Below are positions 26,889 to 35,377 of a stretch of 64,000 nucleotides of DNA, piece after piece. Both the position numbers and the translations under genes were made by a program. Location of the stretch: positions 4,745,001 through 4,809,000 of the forward strand of contig NZ_LT222319.1 of NCBI RefSeq assembly GCF_900074915.1, given 5' to 3'. This DNA is from Pseudomonas cerasi. GTDB taxonomy: Bacteria; Pseudomonadota; Gammaproteobacteria; Pseudomonadales; Pseudomonadaceae. Under the pieces are notes generated by a model. It ran no database searches and had not been told where the DNA came from. It saw only the letters and a list, made by a program, of their open reading frames with translations. The first letter of the stretch is position 1. Every line of letters starts with the position of its first letter.

Positions 26889-29627
26889 TTATGGCTCGCC
26901 AGCCGCTTGCGGTGCAGGCGCCGGGTGCGACCAGGTCAGGTACCGGAAGCGATCGTAGAGACCCGCCACGACCTGCCCGCCTGCAATCCTGCCCGGAATT
27001 GCCGTTTGCAGGGTGCCGACCGCGCTCCCCAAACGCGAGGTGCTGACGTAATCTCCGGCCCAGGACGCTGCCGCCCTGCCGGCCTGATGCGCCGCCTTGC
27101 CTTTGTCAGTCAGGTAGCTCAACCCCTTGCCGGCTGCTGCGCCAGCCACTTCTCCAACCATACCGGGAAGTGTGAGGTTGGCTGCGGTCAGGACCGCAGC
27201 ACCGGAGGCGTAGCCTTTGATCCCCTTGTCGAGAAAATTCCAGACTTTGTTGACGCCCAGAAACCCCGTCATCACCAGATTCAGACCGACGATTTCCTTG
27301 AAGACCTGAACCGCCTTTTGCATATCGACTTCAGGGTTCATGGCCAGTTTGAGCATCTCCGATACGCACCAGACGCCATCCGCCGCGTAATCGGCTTTGC
27401 CGACCATGCTTTTCATCAACATCACCAGCGCCGCACCGATACTCGCCGTCAAGGCCACCAGGCCCAGCTTGGTGTAGAAGTCAGGGTCCGCCTTGCGCTC
27501 CCCCTCGGCCAGTTGCTGCCCTGCACGCAGGGCATCGGCGACTTCGAACCTGGCCTGGAACTCGCTGCTTTTGGTGCCCAGGTATGTCAGGCTCGAGTTC
27601 ATGATGTCGGTGATGCTTTTGTCTTGCTTGTACAATTCGGTCGCCACTTTCATCTGCTGGGCAAAATGCTCGCTGACGTCGAAATGCTTGACCACGGCCA
27701 GATGGTCTTCCTCCGGGATGCGGGCGTTCCCGGTGTCTTGCCTGGAAAGCTTGCTCTTGGCGAGCTTGAAGGCAGCGACGATCGATTCACGGTTGAATAC
27801 GCCCAGCGTGGCTGCGCCCGATGCCACGGCCGTTGCGATACCGAAGCCGACCTGCTCCAGCAGGTGTTCGTTCCTGGCAAAGGTGGGCTGCGCCACGATG
27901 GCGTTGGCCAGCACGGTGACGAAGTAGCGGTTCAGGCCATGATCGACATTGGTCCGCGCGTTGGTCAGCTCGTTCATCATCAGGCCAGCCATGAACACCG
28001 CGTTCTTGGTGAAGTGGGCAACCAGCGATGAGCTGTAGGAGTTGTCCTTGCTGACGAACGCCACAGCCAGTGGCAAGGGTGCCAGCGCGAGCAGCATCGC
28101 CGGGCTTGCAAGGACGCGACTCTTGAGCGAGGCGCCGTTCTTGAGCGTGCCCAGTTCGGCATTCATGCTTTTGTTGAGGCTGAGCAACTCGTCTTTCACA
28201 TCTGAGGGCAGCCCCGAGCGGCTCAACACTGCTGGCAACTGTTCGTTGTGAGCGCGCCAGGCGTCGAGTTGCCCCTGGGCATTGGCCTGAACGATTGCGC
28301 CCAACATGTCACGCTCGGCTTCGCTCAGCGCAGACGATGGCTTTTCCAGCAGCGTCTTCAAAACGTCGGACGTCGTGGTAGCGGCACTTGGCAAATCACC
28401 AAGACGGGCCAGTTGTTCCTCGCTCAACACCAGCGAACCGTTGGCCAGCGCCAACCGCAGTTTTTCATCGAAACCCATGCCGCACCTGGCCTCGATGTCT
28501 TCTTCAGGGGCGAAGGGCAGCGGGGTATTGCTGACGATATCGCGTTGTTCTTGCGTGAGATGCAGCACATGCTTGTTCAGGAAGGCATGCATCTGATCGG
28601 GCGACAGGTGTGGCGCCGGGGTGCGCATCAAAGCCAGCAACGCCTTGTCGTCCATCGGCGCGAGCGCCCCATAGGCATCAAACTTGCGCACCAGGTTGCC
28701 GCCGGCCTTGAGCAATGCCTGGCGTGTGGTCAGCCTGGGCTCGGCAGGCTCGTGGCCAGGTGCAGGTGCCTCGCCTGGCTCGATGGAGATTTCTTCCAGC
28801 CTCGGCAAAAGATCGTGTTCGCGCAATAGCTGCAGCAGCGCCCCCGCCACTTCCGCCAGCTCGCGCAATTCATTGCAGGCTGGCGCGTCCTGGCAATTTT
28901 CGGTCAATGCCTGCAATACGCCCGGCAACATCTCCAGATCATTGAGCGTGTCGGCATGTGAGCGCAGCAGACTGACGACCGCGTCGGGTTGACGCTGGAG
29001 ACTGTCATTCAAATCCGCCGTACGCTGCTTGGCCGTGCGAACGAAATGACTGAAGAGCGTGTAAGACGAAACAACGGGGGGCTCTGCGCCCAGCGTCTCG
29101 GGATCCAGATGAGTCAACGTCAGCAAATCCGGAACCGCACGGGCCAGGGCGGGCGACCGGGCAGTCAAACGAGCGACGGATTGGTGCAGCCGTGCCGTCC
29201 TGAGCCCTTCACAGGCCTGCGACAGCGAGTCGTGAGATGCGTGAGAAGCCGGCATATCGGCCAGCCGGTGAGTACAACGGTCAAGCAGTTGTCTCAGCGC
29301 CGGCACCTGATCCTCGCTTGCCAGTTGATGCCAGCCCTGCTCGGTCGTGCCGACCTCGGCGAGGCTCTGACAGAGTTGAGCAACGGTGTGCCAGGACGGA
29401 TGCTGTTTATCCAGCTCACGCTGAAGGGCAGACAATAGACGCACAGAGTCCTGCGCTGGCGCAGCCGAGGTGCGACCAAATGCCACGGCCAGCTCGCCGG
29501 AGGTAAAAAACGCTACGGTACGAGCCTGCTGCGGAGTTGGCTCACTAACGCCGATTGCATCGCCGGACGCAGGAGCAACCTCCGGCAATGAGGAATGAGA
29601 GGAGCGCGTGATCTGAGAGGGCATCAT
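26889..29627 (-). CDS. hopAE1: type III effector HopAE1
   Basis: About 912 aa. The start is placed at ATG 29627 (MMPSQITRSSHSSLPEVAP) because the hrp box at 29671-29698 would start transcription after the longer frame's first codon at 29759. The N-terminus is export-like: Ser-rich, with no acidic residue in the first 15. The body is helical and Leu/Ala-rich. The C-terminal half has hydrophobic stretches near residues 508-528 (AMLLALAPLPLAVAFV), 719-740 (LGLVALTASIGAALVMLM) and 779-799 (VGLNLVMTGFLGVNKVW), suggesting membrane association in the host. Size, hrp box and position next to glyA match hopAE1 of P. syringae B728a as I remember it. No chaperone gene is adjacent. Host target not inferable. 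Confidence 0.85.
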   Translation of the reverse strand: MMPSQITRSSHSSLPEVAPASGDAIGVSEPTPQQARTVAFFTSGELAVAFGRTSAAPAQDSVRLLSALQRELDKQHPSWHTVAQLCQSLAEVGTTEQGWHQLASEDQVPALRQLLDRCTHRLADMPASHASHDSLSQACEGLRTARLHQSVARLTARSPALARAVPDLLTLTHLDPETLGAEPPVVSSYTLFSHFVRTAKQRTADLNDSLQRQPDAVVSLLRSHADTLNDLEMLPGVLQALTENCQDAPACNELRELAEVAGALLQLLREHDLLPRLEEISIEPGEAPAPGHEPAEPRLTTRQALLKAGGNLVRKFDAYGALAPMDDKALLALMRTPAPHLSPDQMHAFLNKHVLHLTQEQRDIVSNTPLPFAPEEDIEARCGMGFDEKLRLALANGSLVLSEEQLARLGDLPSAATTTSDVLKTLLEKPSSALSEAERDMLGAIVQANAQGQLDAWRAHNEQLPAVLSRSGLPSDVKDELLSLNKSMNAELGTLKNGASLKSRVLASPAMLLALAPLPLAVAFVSKDNSYSSSLVAHFTKNAVFMAGLMMNELTNARTNVDHGLNRYFVTVLANAIVAQPTFARNEHLLEQVGFGIATAVASGAATLGVFNRESIVAAFKLAKSKLSRQDTGNARIPEEDHLAVVKHFDVSEHFAQQMKVATELYKQDKSITDIMNSSLTYLGTKSSEFQARFEVADALRAGQQLAEGERKADPDFYTKLGLVALTASIGAALVMLMKSMVGKADYAADGVWCVSEMLKLAMNPEVDMQKAVQVFKEIVGLNLVMTGFLGVNKVWNFLDKGIKGYASGAAVLTAANLTLPGMVGEVAGAAAGKGLSYLTDKGKAAHQAGRAAASWAGDYVSTSRLGSAVGTLQTAIPGRIAGGQVVAGLYDRFRYLTWSHPAPAPQAAGEP

Positions 29628-29670
29628 GGCGTTTTTACCTACTGTCGGTGGGTATGGGCAACAGACCGAC

Positions 29671-29698
29671 TGAGTGTCGTCCGGCCCGGAACGGTTCC
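29671..29698 (-). promoter_or_regulatory. hrp box (HrpL-dependent promoter) of hopAE1
   Basis: Reading the minus strand, GGAACC (29698-29693) is followed after 15 bases by ACACTCA (29677-29671). The consensus is GGAACC-N15/16-CCACNNA, so there is one mismatch. It lies 43 bases upstream of the chosen ATG. HrpL is the ECF sigma factor driving type III secretion genes in P. syringae. Confidence 0.85.
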
Positions 29699-29927
29699 GG
29701 CAGTTGAAGGTAAATAGATGCGTGATCGCTGAAAATTCGAGTGGATGTGCCCGGTTCACGCCGCCGATGACTAAATCGATCTCGACCCTCTCATGTGGGC
29801 GAGCCCCCTACAGAACGAGCCTTGCGCCTGCGGCACGTCCATGATTTCAGGCCTTGTCGAAACCCGCGTGAACGGCGTCACTGGTCAAGATGACTGCCTT
29901 TCATATGCCAGATAAAACCCGATGGGG

Positions 29928-29933
29928 TAGAAT
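29928..29933 (+). promoter_or_regulatory. probable glyA -10 element
   Basis: TAGAAT 37 bases before the glyA start, in an otherwise GC-rich context. No good -35 hexamer is visible at standard spacing. Confidence 0.4.
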
Positions 29934-29969
29934 AGCCGCCTTTTCCGCCATGCCCCCTTGAGGACTGCC

Positions 29970-31223
29970 ATGTTCAGCCGTGATTTGACTATCGCCAAGT
30001 ACGACGCCGATCTGTTTGCCGCCATGGAGCAAGAAGCTCTGCGTCAGGAAGAACACATCGAGCTGATTGCCTCGGAAAACTACACCAGTCCGGCCGTCAT
30101 GGAAGCTCAGGGCTCGGCCCTGACCAACAAGTACGCCGAAGGCTATCCAGGCAAGCGCTACTACGGTGGTTGCGAGTACGTCGACGTTATCGAACAACTG
30201 GCCATCGACCGCGCCAAGGAGCTGTTCGGCGCTGATTATGCCAACGTCCAGCCACACGCGGGTTCGCAAGCCAACTCGGCGGTCTACCTGGCCCTGCTGC
30301 AAGGCGGCGACACCATTCTGGGCATGAGCCTGGCTCACGGTGGTCACCTGACCCACGGCGCCAGCGTTTCGTCCTCGGGCAAGCTGTACAACGCCGTTCA
30401 GTACGGTATCGATGCCAACGGCATGATCGACTACGACGAAGTCGAGCGCCTGGCTGTCGAGCACAAGCCAAAAATGATCGTCGCCGGCTTCTCTGCCTAC
30501 TCGCAGATCCTCGACTTCCCGCGCTTCCGTGCAATCGCTGACAAGGTCGGTGCCTACCTGTTCGTCGACATGGCTCACGTAGCCGGTCTGGTCGCCGCAG
30601 GCGTCTACCCGAACCCGGTGCCATTCGCTGACGTCGTGACCACCACCACGCACAAGACCCTGCGCGGTCCACGTGGCGGCCTGATCCTGGCGCGCGCCAA
30701 CGCCGAAATCGAGAAGAAGCTGAACTCCGCGGTATTCCCTGGCTCCCAGGGCGGCCCGCTGGAGCACGTCATCGCAGCCAAGGCCGTGTGCTTCAAGGAA
30801 GCGCTGCAGCCTGAGTTCAAGACCTACCAGCAGCAAGTGGTCAAGAACGCCAAGGCCATGGCCGGTGTGTTCATCGAGCGTGGCTTCGACGTGGTTTCCG
30901 GCGGTACTGAAAACCACCTGTTCCTGCTGTCGCTGATCAAGCAGGACATCTCCGGTAAAGACGCCGACGCCGCTCTGGGTCGCGCCTTCATCACCGTCAA
31001 CAAGAACTCCGTTCCAAACGACCCACGCTCGCCGTTCGTCACCTCCGGCCTGCGCTTCGGCACCCCGGCAGTGACCACTCGCGGCTTCAAGGAAGCTGAG
31101 TGCAAGGAACTGGCGGGCTGGATCTGCGACATCCTGGCTGATCTGAACAACGAAGCCGTGATCGACGCCGTTCGCGAGAAGGTCAAGGCCATCTGCGCGA
31201 AGCTGCCGGTTTACGGCGCTTGA
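29970..31223 (+). CDS. glyA: serine hydroxymethyltransferase
   Basis: 417 aa, the usual SHMT length. It converts serine plus tetrahydrofolate to glycine plus 5,10-methylene-THF using PLP in the cytoplasm. The start MFSRDLTIAKYDADLF is set by GAGGA six bases before ATG 29970. Diagnostic motifs: EEHIELIASENYTSP near the N-terminus, YAEGYPGKRYYGGCEYVD, the PLP-lysine segment DVVTTTTHKTLRGPRGG, and C-terminal PAVTTRGF. It follows the hopAE1 block divergently and sits next to cobW/ybdD/cstA, as PA4602 does. Pseudomonads usually carry additional glyA copies elsewhere. Confidence 0.98.
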   Translation: MFSRDLTIAKYDADLFAAMEQEALRQEEHIELIASENYTSPAVMEAQGSALTNKYAEGYPGKRYYGGCEYVDVIEQLAIDRAKELFGADYANVQPHAGSQANSAVYLALLQGGDTILGMSLAHGGHLTHGASVSSSGKLYNAVQYGIDANGMIDYDEVERLAVEHKPKMIVAGFSAYSQILDFPRFRAIADKVGAYLFVDMAHVAGLVAAGVYPNPVPFADVVTTTTHKTLRGPRGGLILARANAEIEKKLNSAVFPGSQGGPLEHVIAAKAVCFKEALQPEFKTYQQQVVKNAKAMAGVFIERGFDVVSGGTENHLFLLSLIKQDISGKDADAALGRAFITVNKNSVPNDPRSPFVTSGLRFGTPAVTTRGFKEAECKELAGWICDILADLNNEAVIDAVREKVKAICAKLPVYGA

Positions 31224-31247
31224 TAAGCCTGGTTTAAACGCAGTACC

Positions 31248-31281
31248 AAAAAGCCCCGGCTCGTGAGAGCCGGGGCTTTTT
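31248..31281. terminator. bidirectional rho-independent terminator (glyA / cobW)
   Basis: AAAAAGCCCCGGCT ... AGCCGGGGCTTTTT with a six-base loop. The A run on the left and T run on the right make it a strong terminator for both glyA (plus) and the convergent yjiA/cobW gene (minus). Confidence 0.92.
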
Positions 31282-31329
31282 GTTGGGCAGATCACTCTAT
31301 GGGCAGAAGCTCAGCCGCTGCCTGACCTC

Positions 31330-32307
31330 TCAGCCGCATACCCTCTCGAACCCCGCCCGGATCTTCTCCTCCGGCAATTCATCGGCAATGAACACGATCA
31401 CGCTCTCGCGTTTTTCGCCTTCGCCCCACTCGGTGTCCCAGTCAAAGCCGTACAGCTTGAGCACGCCCTGAAACACCATCTTGCGCGGTTCGTCTTCGAT
31501 AATGAGCACGCCCTTGTAACGCAGCAGTTGCTTGCCATGGTCGTCCAGCAGTTCGTTCATGAACTCGCTGAGGCGGTCCAGGTTCAGCGGTTTTTCACTG
31601 CGCAGGACCAGGCTGCTGATGCGGTCAGCGGAATTACCGGTCGGGGCCAGTGGGCGCAGGATCATGCCGCCGCCGAGGTCGGCGTTGAGGTTGAAGCCGC
31701 GTACGTCGAGCAGTTCGGCGAGGTCGATCCTGCCGTGCTCGACGATACGGATCGGCGCGCGGCGGTTGATGCGGGTCAGGCGCGCGCTCAGGGCATCGAA
31801 GGCTGCATCGTCGACCAGATCGCGCTTGCTGACCAGCAACCGGTCGGCAAAGCCGATCTGCGCCTGGGCGATGGTTTGCGCCAGGTGAGTATCGGCGTGC
31901 GCGGCGTCGACCAGGGTGATGATGCCGTCGAGGATGTAACGCTCGCGCAGCTCTTCATCGATGAAAAAGGTCTGTGCGACCGGCGCGGGATCGGCCAGCC
32001 CGGTGCATTCGATTACCAGCCGGTCGAACACGATCTCGCCGCTGTCCAGACGCTCCAGCAGCAGGTAGAGCGCCTTGGTCAGGTCAGTGTGGATGGTGCA
32101 GCACACGCAACCGTTGGACAGGGTCATGATCTGCACGGGGTCCGTGCCGAGCAACTGGCTGTCGATGCCTGCATCGCTGAATTCGTTTTCGATCACGGCG
32201 ATTTTCAGGCCGTGTTCGGCCTTGAGCAGGTGGCGCAGCAAGGTGGTCTTGCCGGCGCCCAGAAAGCCGGTCAGCACGGTCACGGGGATGGGTTGCAACT
32301 CAGTCAT
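31330..32307 (-). CDS. yjiA: CobW/YjiA-type GTPase (G3E family)
   Basis: 325 aa, start at ATG 32307 (MTELQPIPVTVLTGFLGAGK) with AGGAGC just upstream. Motifs of the COG0523 subfamily: Walker A GFLGAGKTT, the metal-binding GCVCC in LSNGCVCCTI, and NKxD-type SKRD at the base-recognition position. The C-terminal CobW_C domain ends FERVCG. These GTPases act as metal (zinc or cobalt) insertion factors. The arrangement after cstA and ybdD/yjiX mirrors the E. coli btsT-yjiX-yjiA locus. A hairpin terminator separates it from ybdD, so expression may be reduced relative to cstA. The metal is unknown. Confidence 0.92.
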   Translation of the reverse strand: MTELQPIPVTVLTGFLGAGKTTLLRHLLKAEHGLKIAVIENEFSDAGIDSQLLGTDPVQIMTLSNGCVCCTIHTDLTKALYLLLERLDSGEIVFDRLVIECTGLADPAPVAQTFFIDEELRERYILDGIITLVDAAHADTHLAQTIAQAQIGFADRLLVSKRDLVDDAAFDALSARLTRINRRAPIRIVEHGRIDLAELLDVRGFNLNADLGGGMILRPLAPTGNSADRISSLVLRSEKPLNLDRLSEFMNELLDDHGKQLLRYKGVLIIEDEPRKMVFQGVLKLYGFDWDTEWGEGEKRESVIVFIADELPEEKIRAGFERVCG

Positions 32308-32340
32308 AAGGCTCCTGGCGTGAGGCATTCAGCTGAAATG

Positions 32341-32372
32341 AAAACGCGCCACAGGTGATGGCCTGCGGCGCG
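32341..32372 (-). terminator. terminator/attenuator between ybdD and yjiA
   Basis: On the minus strand a CGCGCCGCAGG ... CCTGTGGCGCG stem (one internal mismatch pair, six-base loop) is followed by TTTT. It would end most cstA-ybdD transcripts before yjiA. Confidence 0.7.
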
Positions 32373-32402
32373 TCGGATCAAACAATAACGCAGATCAGCG
32401 GA

Positions 32403-32600
32403 TCAACAGCATTTCGGACCGGCCTTGCCGCCGTAACGGGCCTCTTGCCGTTCCCGAAAGAACTGCTCATAGGTCATCACCGGCTTGTCCGGGTGGGTGT
32501 TCTGCATGTGCTCTACGTAAGTGTCGTAGTCCGGCATGCCCACCATCAGGCGCGCGGCCTGACCGAGGTATTTGCCGAGGCGACTCAGGTCATTGAACAT
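32403..32600 (-). CDS. YbdD/YjiX-family small protein
   Basis: 65 aa, start at ATG 32600 (MFNDLSRLGKYLGQAARLMV) with AGAGGA seven bases upstream. It shows the YbdD/YjiX pattern GMPDYDTYVEHMQNTHPDKP ... MTYEQFFRERQEARYGG and ends KCC. These proteins are nearly always encoded directly after CstA/BtsT-type pyruvate or peptide transporters and are thought to assist them. Here it lies 27 bases after cstA in the same operon. Terminal CC may bind metal (inference). Confidence 0.93.
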   Translation of the reverse strand: MFNDLSRLGKYLGQAARLMVGMPDYDTYVEHMQNTHPDKPVMTYEQFFRERQEARYGGKAGPKCC

Positions 32601-32627
32601 GGGCAAATCCTCTATGGGTAAGCATGG

Positions 32628-34703
32628 TCACACCTGCGACGCTGGCGGCATGGCCTGGAACGGAGCTTCCTTGTCGGTGCGCTCCTTGGTGCTCCAGGCC
32701 GCTCGGCCGACTTTAATGGCGTAGAACAGGATGCTGAACACCACGAACAGGAACAGCACGGTCAGCCCGGCGTTGGTGTAAGCGTTGAAGATCACATGCT
32801 GCATCTGATCCATGGTCTTGGCCGGGGCCAGAATCTGACCGGCATCGGCCGCCGCGCTGTATTTCTTGGCCAGGGCCAGGAAACCTACCGCAGGGTTGGC
32901 ATCGAACAGCTTGATCAAGCCCGCCGTCACGGTGCAGATCAGCAGCCAGGTGGCAGGCAGCATGGTCACCCAGACATAGCGCTGGCGCTTCATCTTGATC
33001 AGCACCACGCTGGCGAGCATCAGGGCGATACCGGCGAGCATCTGGTTGGAGATACCGAACAGTGGCCACAAGGTATTGATGCCACCCAGCGGATCGATTA
33101 CACCCTGATACAGCAGATAGCCCCACAGCGCCACGCAACCGCCGGTGCCGATGGCGTTGGCCGTCCACGACTCGGTGCGCTTCAAGGCCGGGACGAAGCT
33201 GCCCAGCAGGTCCTGCAGCATGAAGCGTCCGGCACGTGTACCGGCGTCGACTGCGGTCAGAATGAACAGCGCCTCGAACAGAATCGCAAAGTGGTACCAG
33301 AACGCCATGGTGTTTTCACCCGGCAGCACCTGATGGAGGATCTGCGCGATACCGACGGCCAGCGTCGGAGCACCGCCGGCACGGGCCAGCACGGTGTTTT
33401 CACCGATGTCTTTCGCCACAGCGGTCAGTTGCTCCGGCGTGATGGCAAAGCCCCAGCTGGACACGGTCTGCGCCACTGTTACCACGTCACTGCCGACCAC
33501 CGCAGCAGGGCTGTTCATGGCGAAGTACACACCCGGCTCGATCACCGAAGCGGCAACCATTGCCATGATGGCCACGAAGGATTCCATCAGCATGCCGCCG
33601 TAACCGATGTAGCGGGCGTTCTTTTCGTTATCCAGCAGCTTGGGCGTCGTGCCCGACGAGATCAGTGCGTGGAAACCCGATACCGCACCGCAGGCAATGG
33701 TGATGAACAGGAACGGGAACAATGCGCCCTTCCAGACCGGGCCTGTGCCGTTGGTGAACTGGGTCAGGGCCGGCATTTTCAGCTCGGGCGCCAGAATCAG
33801 GATGCCGATTGCCAGTGCCAGAATGGTGCCGATTTTCAGGAAGGTCGACAGGTAATCACGTGGCGCAAGCAGCAGCCAGACCGGCAGCATGGCCGCGACA
33901 AAACCGTAGCCGACCAGCATCCAGGTGATCTGCACACCGGTGAACGTGAACATCGGACCCCAGGTCGGATCCGCCGCGACCATGCCGCCGACCCAGATCG
34001 AACCGAGCAACAGAATGACGCCGACGATGGAGATCTCACCAATGCGCCCCGGACGGATGTAGCGCATATAAATGCCCATGAACATCGCGATCGGGATCGT
34101 CGCCATGACCGTGAACATGCCCCACGGGCTCTCGGCCAGGGCCTTGACCACGATCAGCGCCAGCACCGCAAGGATGATGATCATGATCAGGAAACAGCCG
34201 AACAGCGCGATGGTGCCGGGAATACGGCCCATTTCCTCGCGCACCATGTCGCCCAGCGAGCGACCGTTACGGCGCGTGGAAAGGAACAGGATCATGAAGT
34301 CCTGCACCGCACCGGCCAGCACCACGCCGGCAATCAGCCAGAGCGTGCCGGGCAGATAGCCCATTTGCGCTGCCAGTACCGGGCCGACCAGCGGGCCTGC
34401 GCCGGCGATGGCTGCAAAGTGGTGACCGAAGAGGATGTGTTTGTTGGTCGGCACATAGTCCAGCCCGTCGTTGTTGACCACTGCCGGTGTCGCACGCAGC
34501 GGATCGAGCTGCATGACGTGAGTGGCGATGAAAAGACTGTAGTAACGATAGGCAACCAGGTAGATAGCTACCGCAGCGACCACTATCCACAAGGCGTTGA
34601 TCGCCTCTCCGCGACGCAAGGCCACGACCCCAAGGGCACATGCCCCGACAATGGCGATGATGAGCCAGGGAACATGGCGCATCAGACTATTATTATTTTT
34701 CAT
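32628..34703 (-). CDS. cstA: carbon starvation protein A (CstA/BtsT-type transporter)
   Basis: 691-aa inner-membrane transporter with many hydrophobic helices. It has the CstA N-domain, starting MKNNNSLMRHVPWLI and including GHHFAAIAGAGPLVGPVLAA, and the CstA C-terminal domain with TAVDAGTRAGRFMLQD. The family transports pyruvate (BtsT) or peptides (CstA); operon order cstA-ybdD-yjiA resembles btsT-yjiX-yjiA, which favours pyruvate or related small substrates. The start at ATG 34703 follows GGAA. The start region contains an A-rich AAN repeat that looks like an Hfq/Crc target, suggesting catabolite repression. Confidence 0.93.
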   Translation of the reverse strand: MKNNNSLMRHVPWLIIAIVGACALGVVALRRGEAINALWIVVAAVAIYLVAYRYYSLFIATHVMQLDPLRATPAVVNNDGLDYVPTNKHILFGHHFAAIAGAGPLVGPVLAAQMGYLPGTLWLIAGVVLAGAVQDFMILFLSTRRNGRSLGDMVREEMGRIPGTIALFGCFLIMIIILAVLALIVVKALAESPWGMFTVMATIPIAMFMGIYMRYIRPGRIGEISIVGVILLLGSIWVGGMVAADPTWGPMFTFTGVQITWMLVGYGFVAAMLPVWLLLAPRDYLSTFLKIGTILALAIGILILAPELKMPALTQFTNGTGPVWKGALFPFLFITIACGAVSGFHALISSGTTPKLLDNEKNARYIGYGGMLMESFVAIMAMVAASVIEPGVYFAMNSPAAVVGSDVVTVAQTVSSWGFAITPEQLTAVAKDIGENTVLARAGGAPTLAVGIAQILHQVLPGENTMAFWYHFAILFEALFILTAVDAGTRAGRFMLQDLLGSFVPALKRTESWTANAIGTGGCVALWGYLLYQGVIDPLGGINTLWPLFGISNQMLAGIALMLASVVLIKMKRQRYVWVTMLPATWLLICTVTAGLIKLFDANPAVGFLALAKKYSAAADAGQILAPAKTMDQMQHVIFNAYTNAGLTVLFLFVVFSILFYAIKVGRAAWSTKERTDKEAPFQAMPPASQV

Positions 34704-34711
34704 TTTTTTTA
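34689..34711 (-). promoter_or_regulatory. A-rich Hfq/Crc-type translational control motif at the cstA start
   Basis: The mRNA around the cstA start reads as a run of A-rich AAN triplets (AAAAAAAAUG followed by AAAAAUAAUAAUAG). Hfq with Crc binds AAnAAnAA-type (CA) motifs at translation starts of catabolite-repressed genes in Pseudomonas. Position across the start codon fits that mechanism. Prediction only. Confidence 0.6.
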
Positions 34712-34988
34712 TTCCAGCAGAGTTGACTAGAAGGCAAGCCATGCGAGTTTAGCGCCGGATCAGCGAAAGACCACCCCCAACCAAGGTCTAGGTCGAAATT
34801 TGATCAATTGCGGCAGATACCCGGCATAGAGGGCTGGAATGGCCTCGACAGATGGCGTCCCGATCACAAAACCGTGATGCGGAACTGTTCTGCAATTGCT
34901 TTACGGTCTATCGTGCATGGACAACAGAATCGATCAGATAACGACCTGCACGCTGACTCCGGCGGCGGTCAACAAGAGAGTTCATTCG

Positions 34989-35363
34989 ATGACCGACTCA
35001 CCTGCAGATCGCCGTCGTTTCAAACGCATTGCCTTTGATGCCAAGACCGATCTGAAGCAAGGCGACAAAAGCTGGAAAGTGCAACTGGTCGACCTGTCCC
35101 TCAAAGGGCTGCTGATCGAACGGCCTGATCCGTGGAACGGTGATCAGACGCAGCCCTTTGAAGTCGACATCATTCTAAGCAACGATGCCCATGTGAAAAT
35201 GGATGTCGAAATCACTCATGACAACAAACGGCAACTGGGATGCGTTTGCCGGCACATAGGGCTGGACTCGATCAGCCACCTGAGGCGGCTGGTCGAATTG
35301 AACCTCGGAGACCCCGAGGAACTGGATCGGGAACTGGCAGCCTTGATCGAACTGCAGGAATAA
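34989..35363 (+). CDS. PilZ-domain c-di-GMP-binding protein, MapZ-like (PA4608)
   Basis: 124 aa from ATG 34989 (MTDSPADRRRFKRIAFDAKT). The frame is open back to 34896, but the shorter start gives the canonical PilZ N-terminus. The c-di-GMP motif RRRFKR (RxxxR) near residues 8-13 and DLSLKG (D/NxSxxG) near 38-43 are intact. The C-terminal helix (SISHLRRLVELNLGDPEELD) matches the PA4608/MapZ type. MapZ in P. aeruginosa binds the chemotaxis methyltransferase CheR when loaded with c-di-GMP. Context between cstA and radA is the same. The same role is inferred here. Confidence 0.9.
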   Translation: MTDSPADRRRFKRIAFDAKTDLKQGDKSWKVQLVDLSLKGLLIERPDPWNGDQTQPFEVDIILSNDAHVKMDVEITHDNKRQLGCVCRHIGLDSISHLRRLVELNLGDPEELDRELAALIELQE

Positions 35364-35377
35364 TCCTCAGGGCGAGG

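Noticed and set aside
32796..34730. A 644-codon plus-strand open frame
   Set aside because: Antisense to cstA, with extreme Arg/His/Gln content; not coding.
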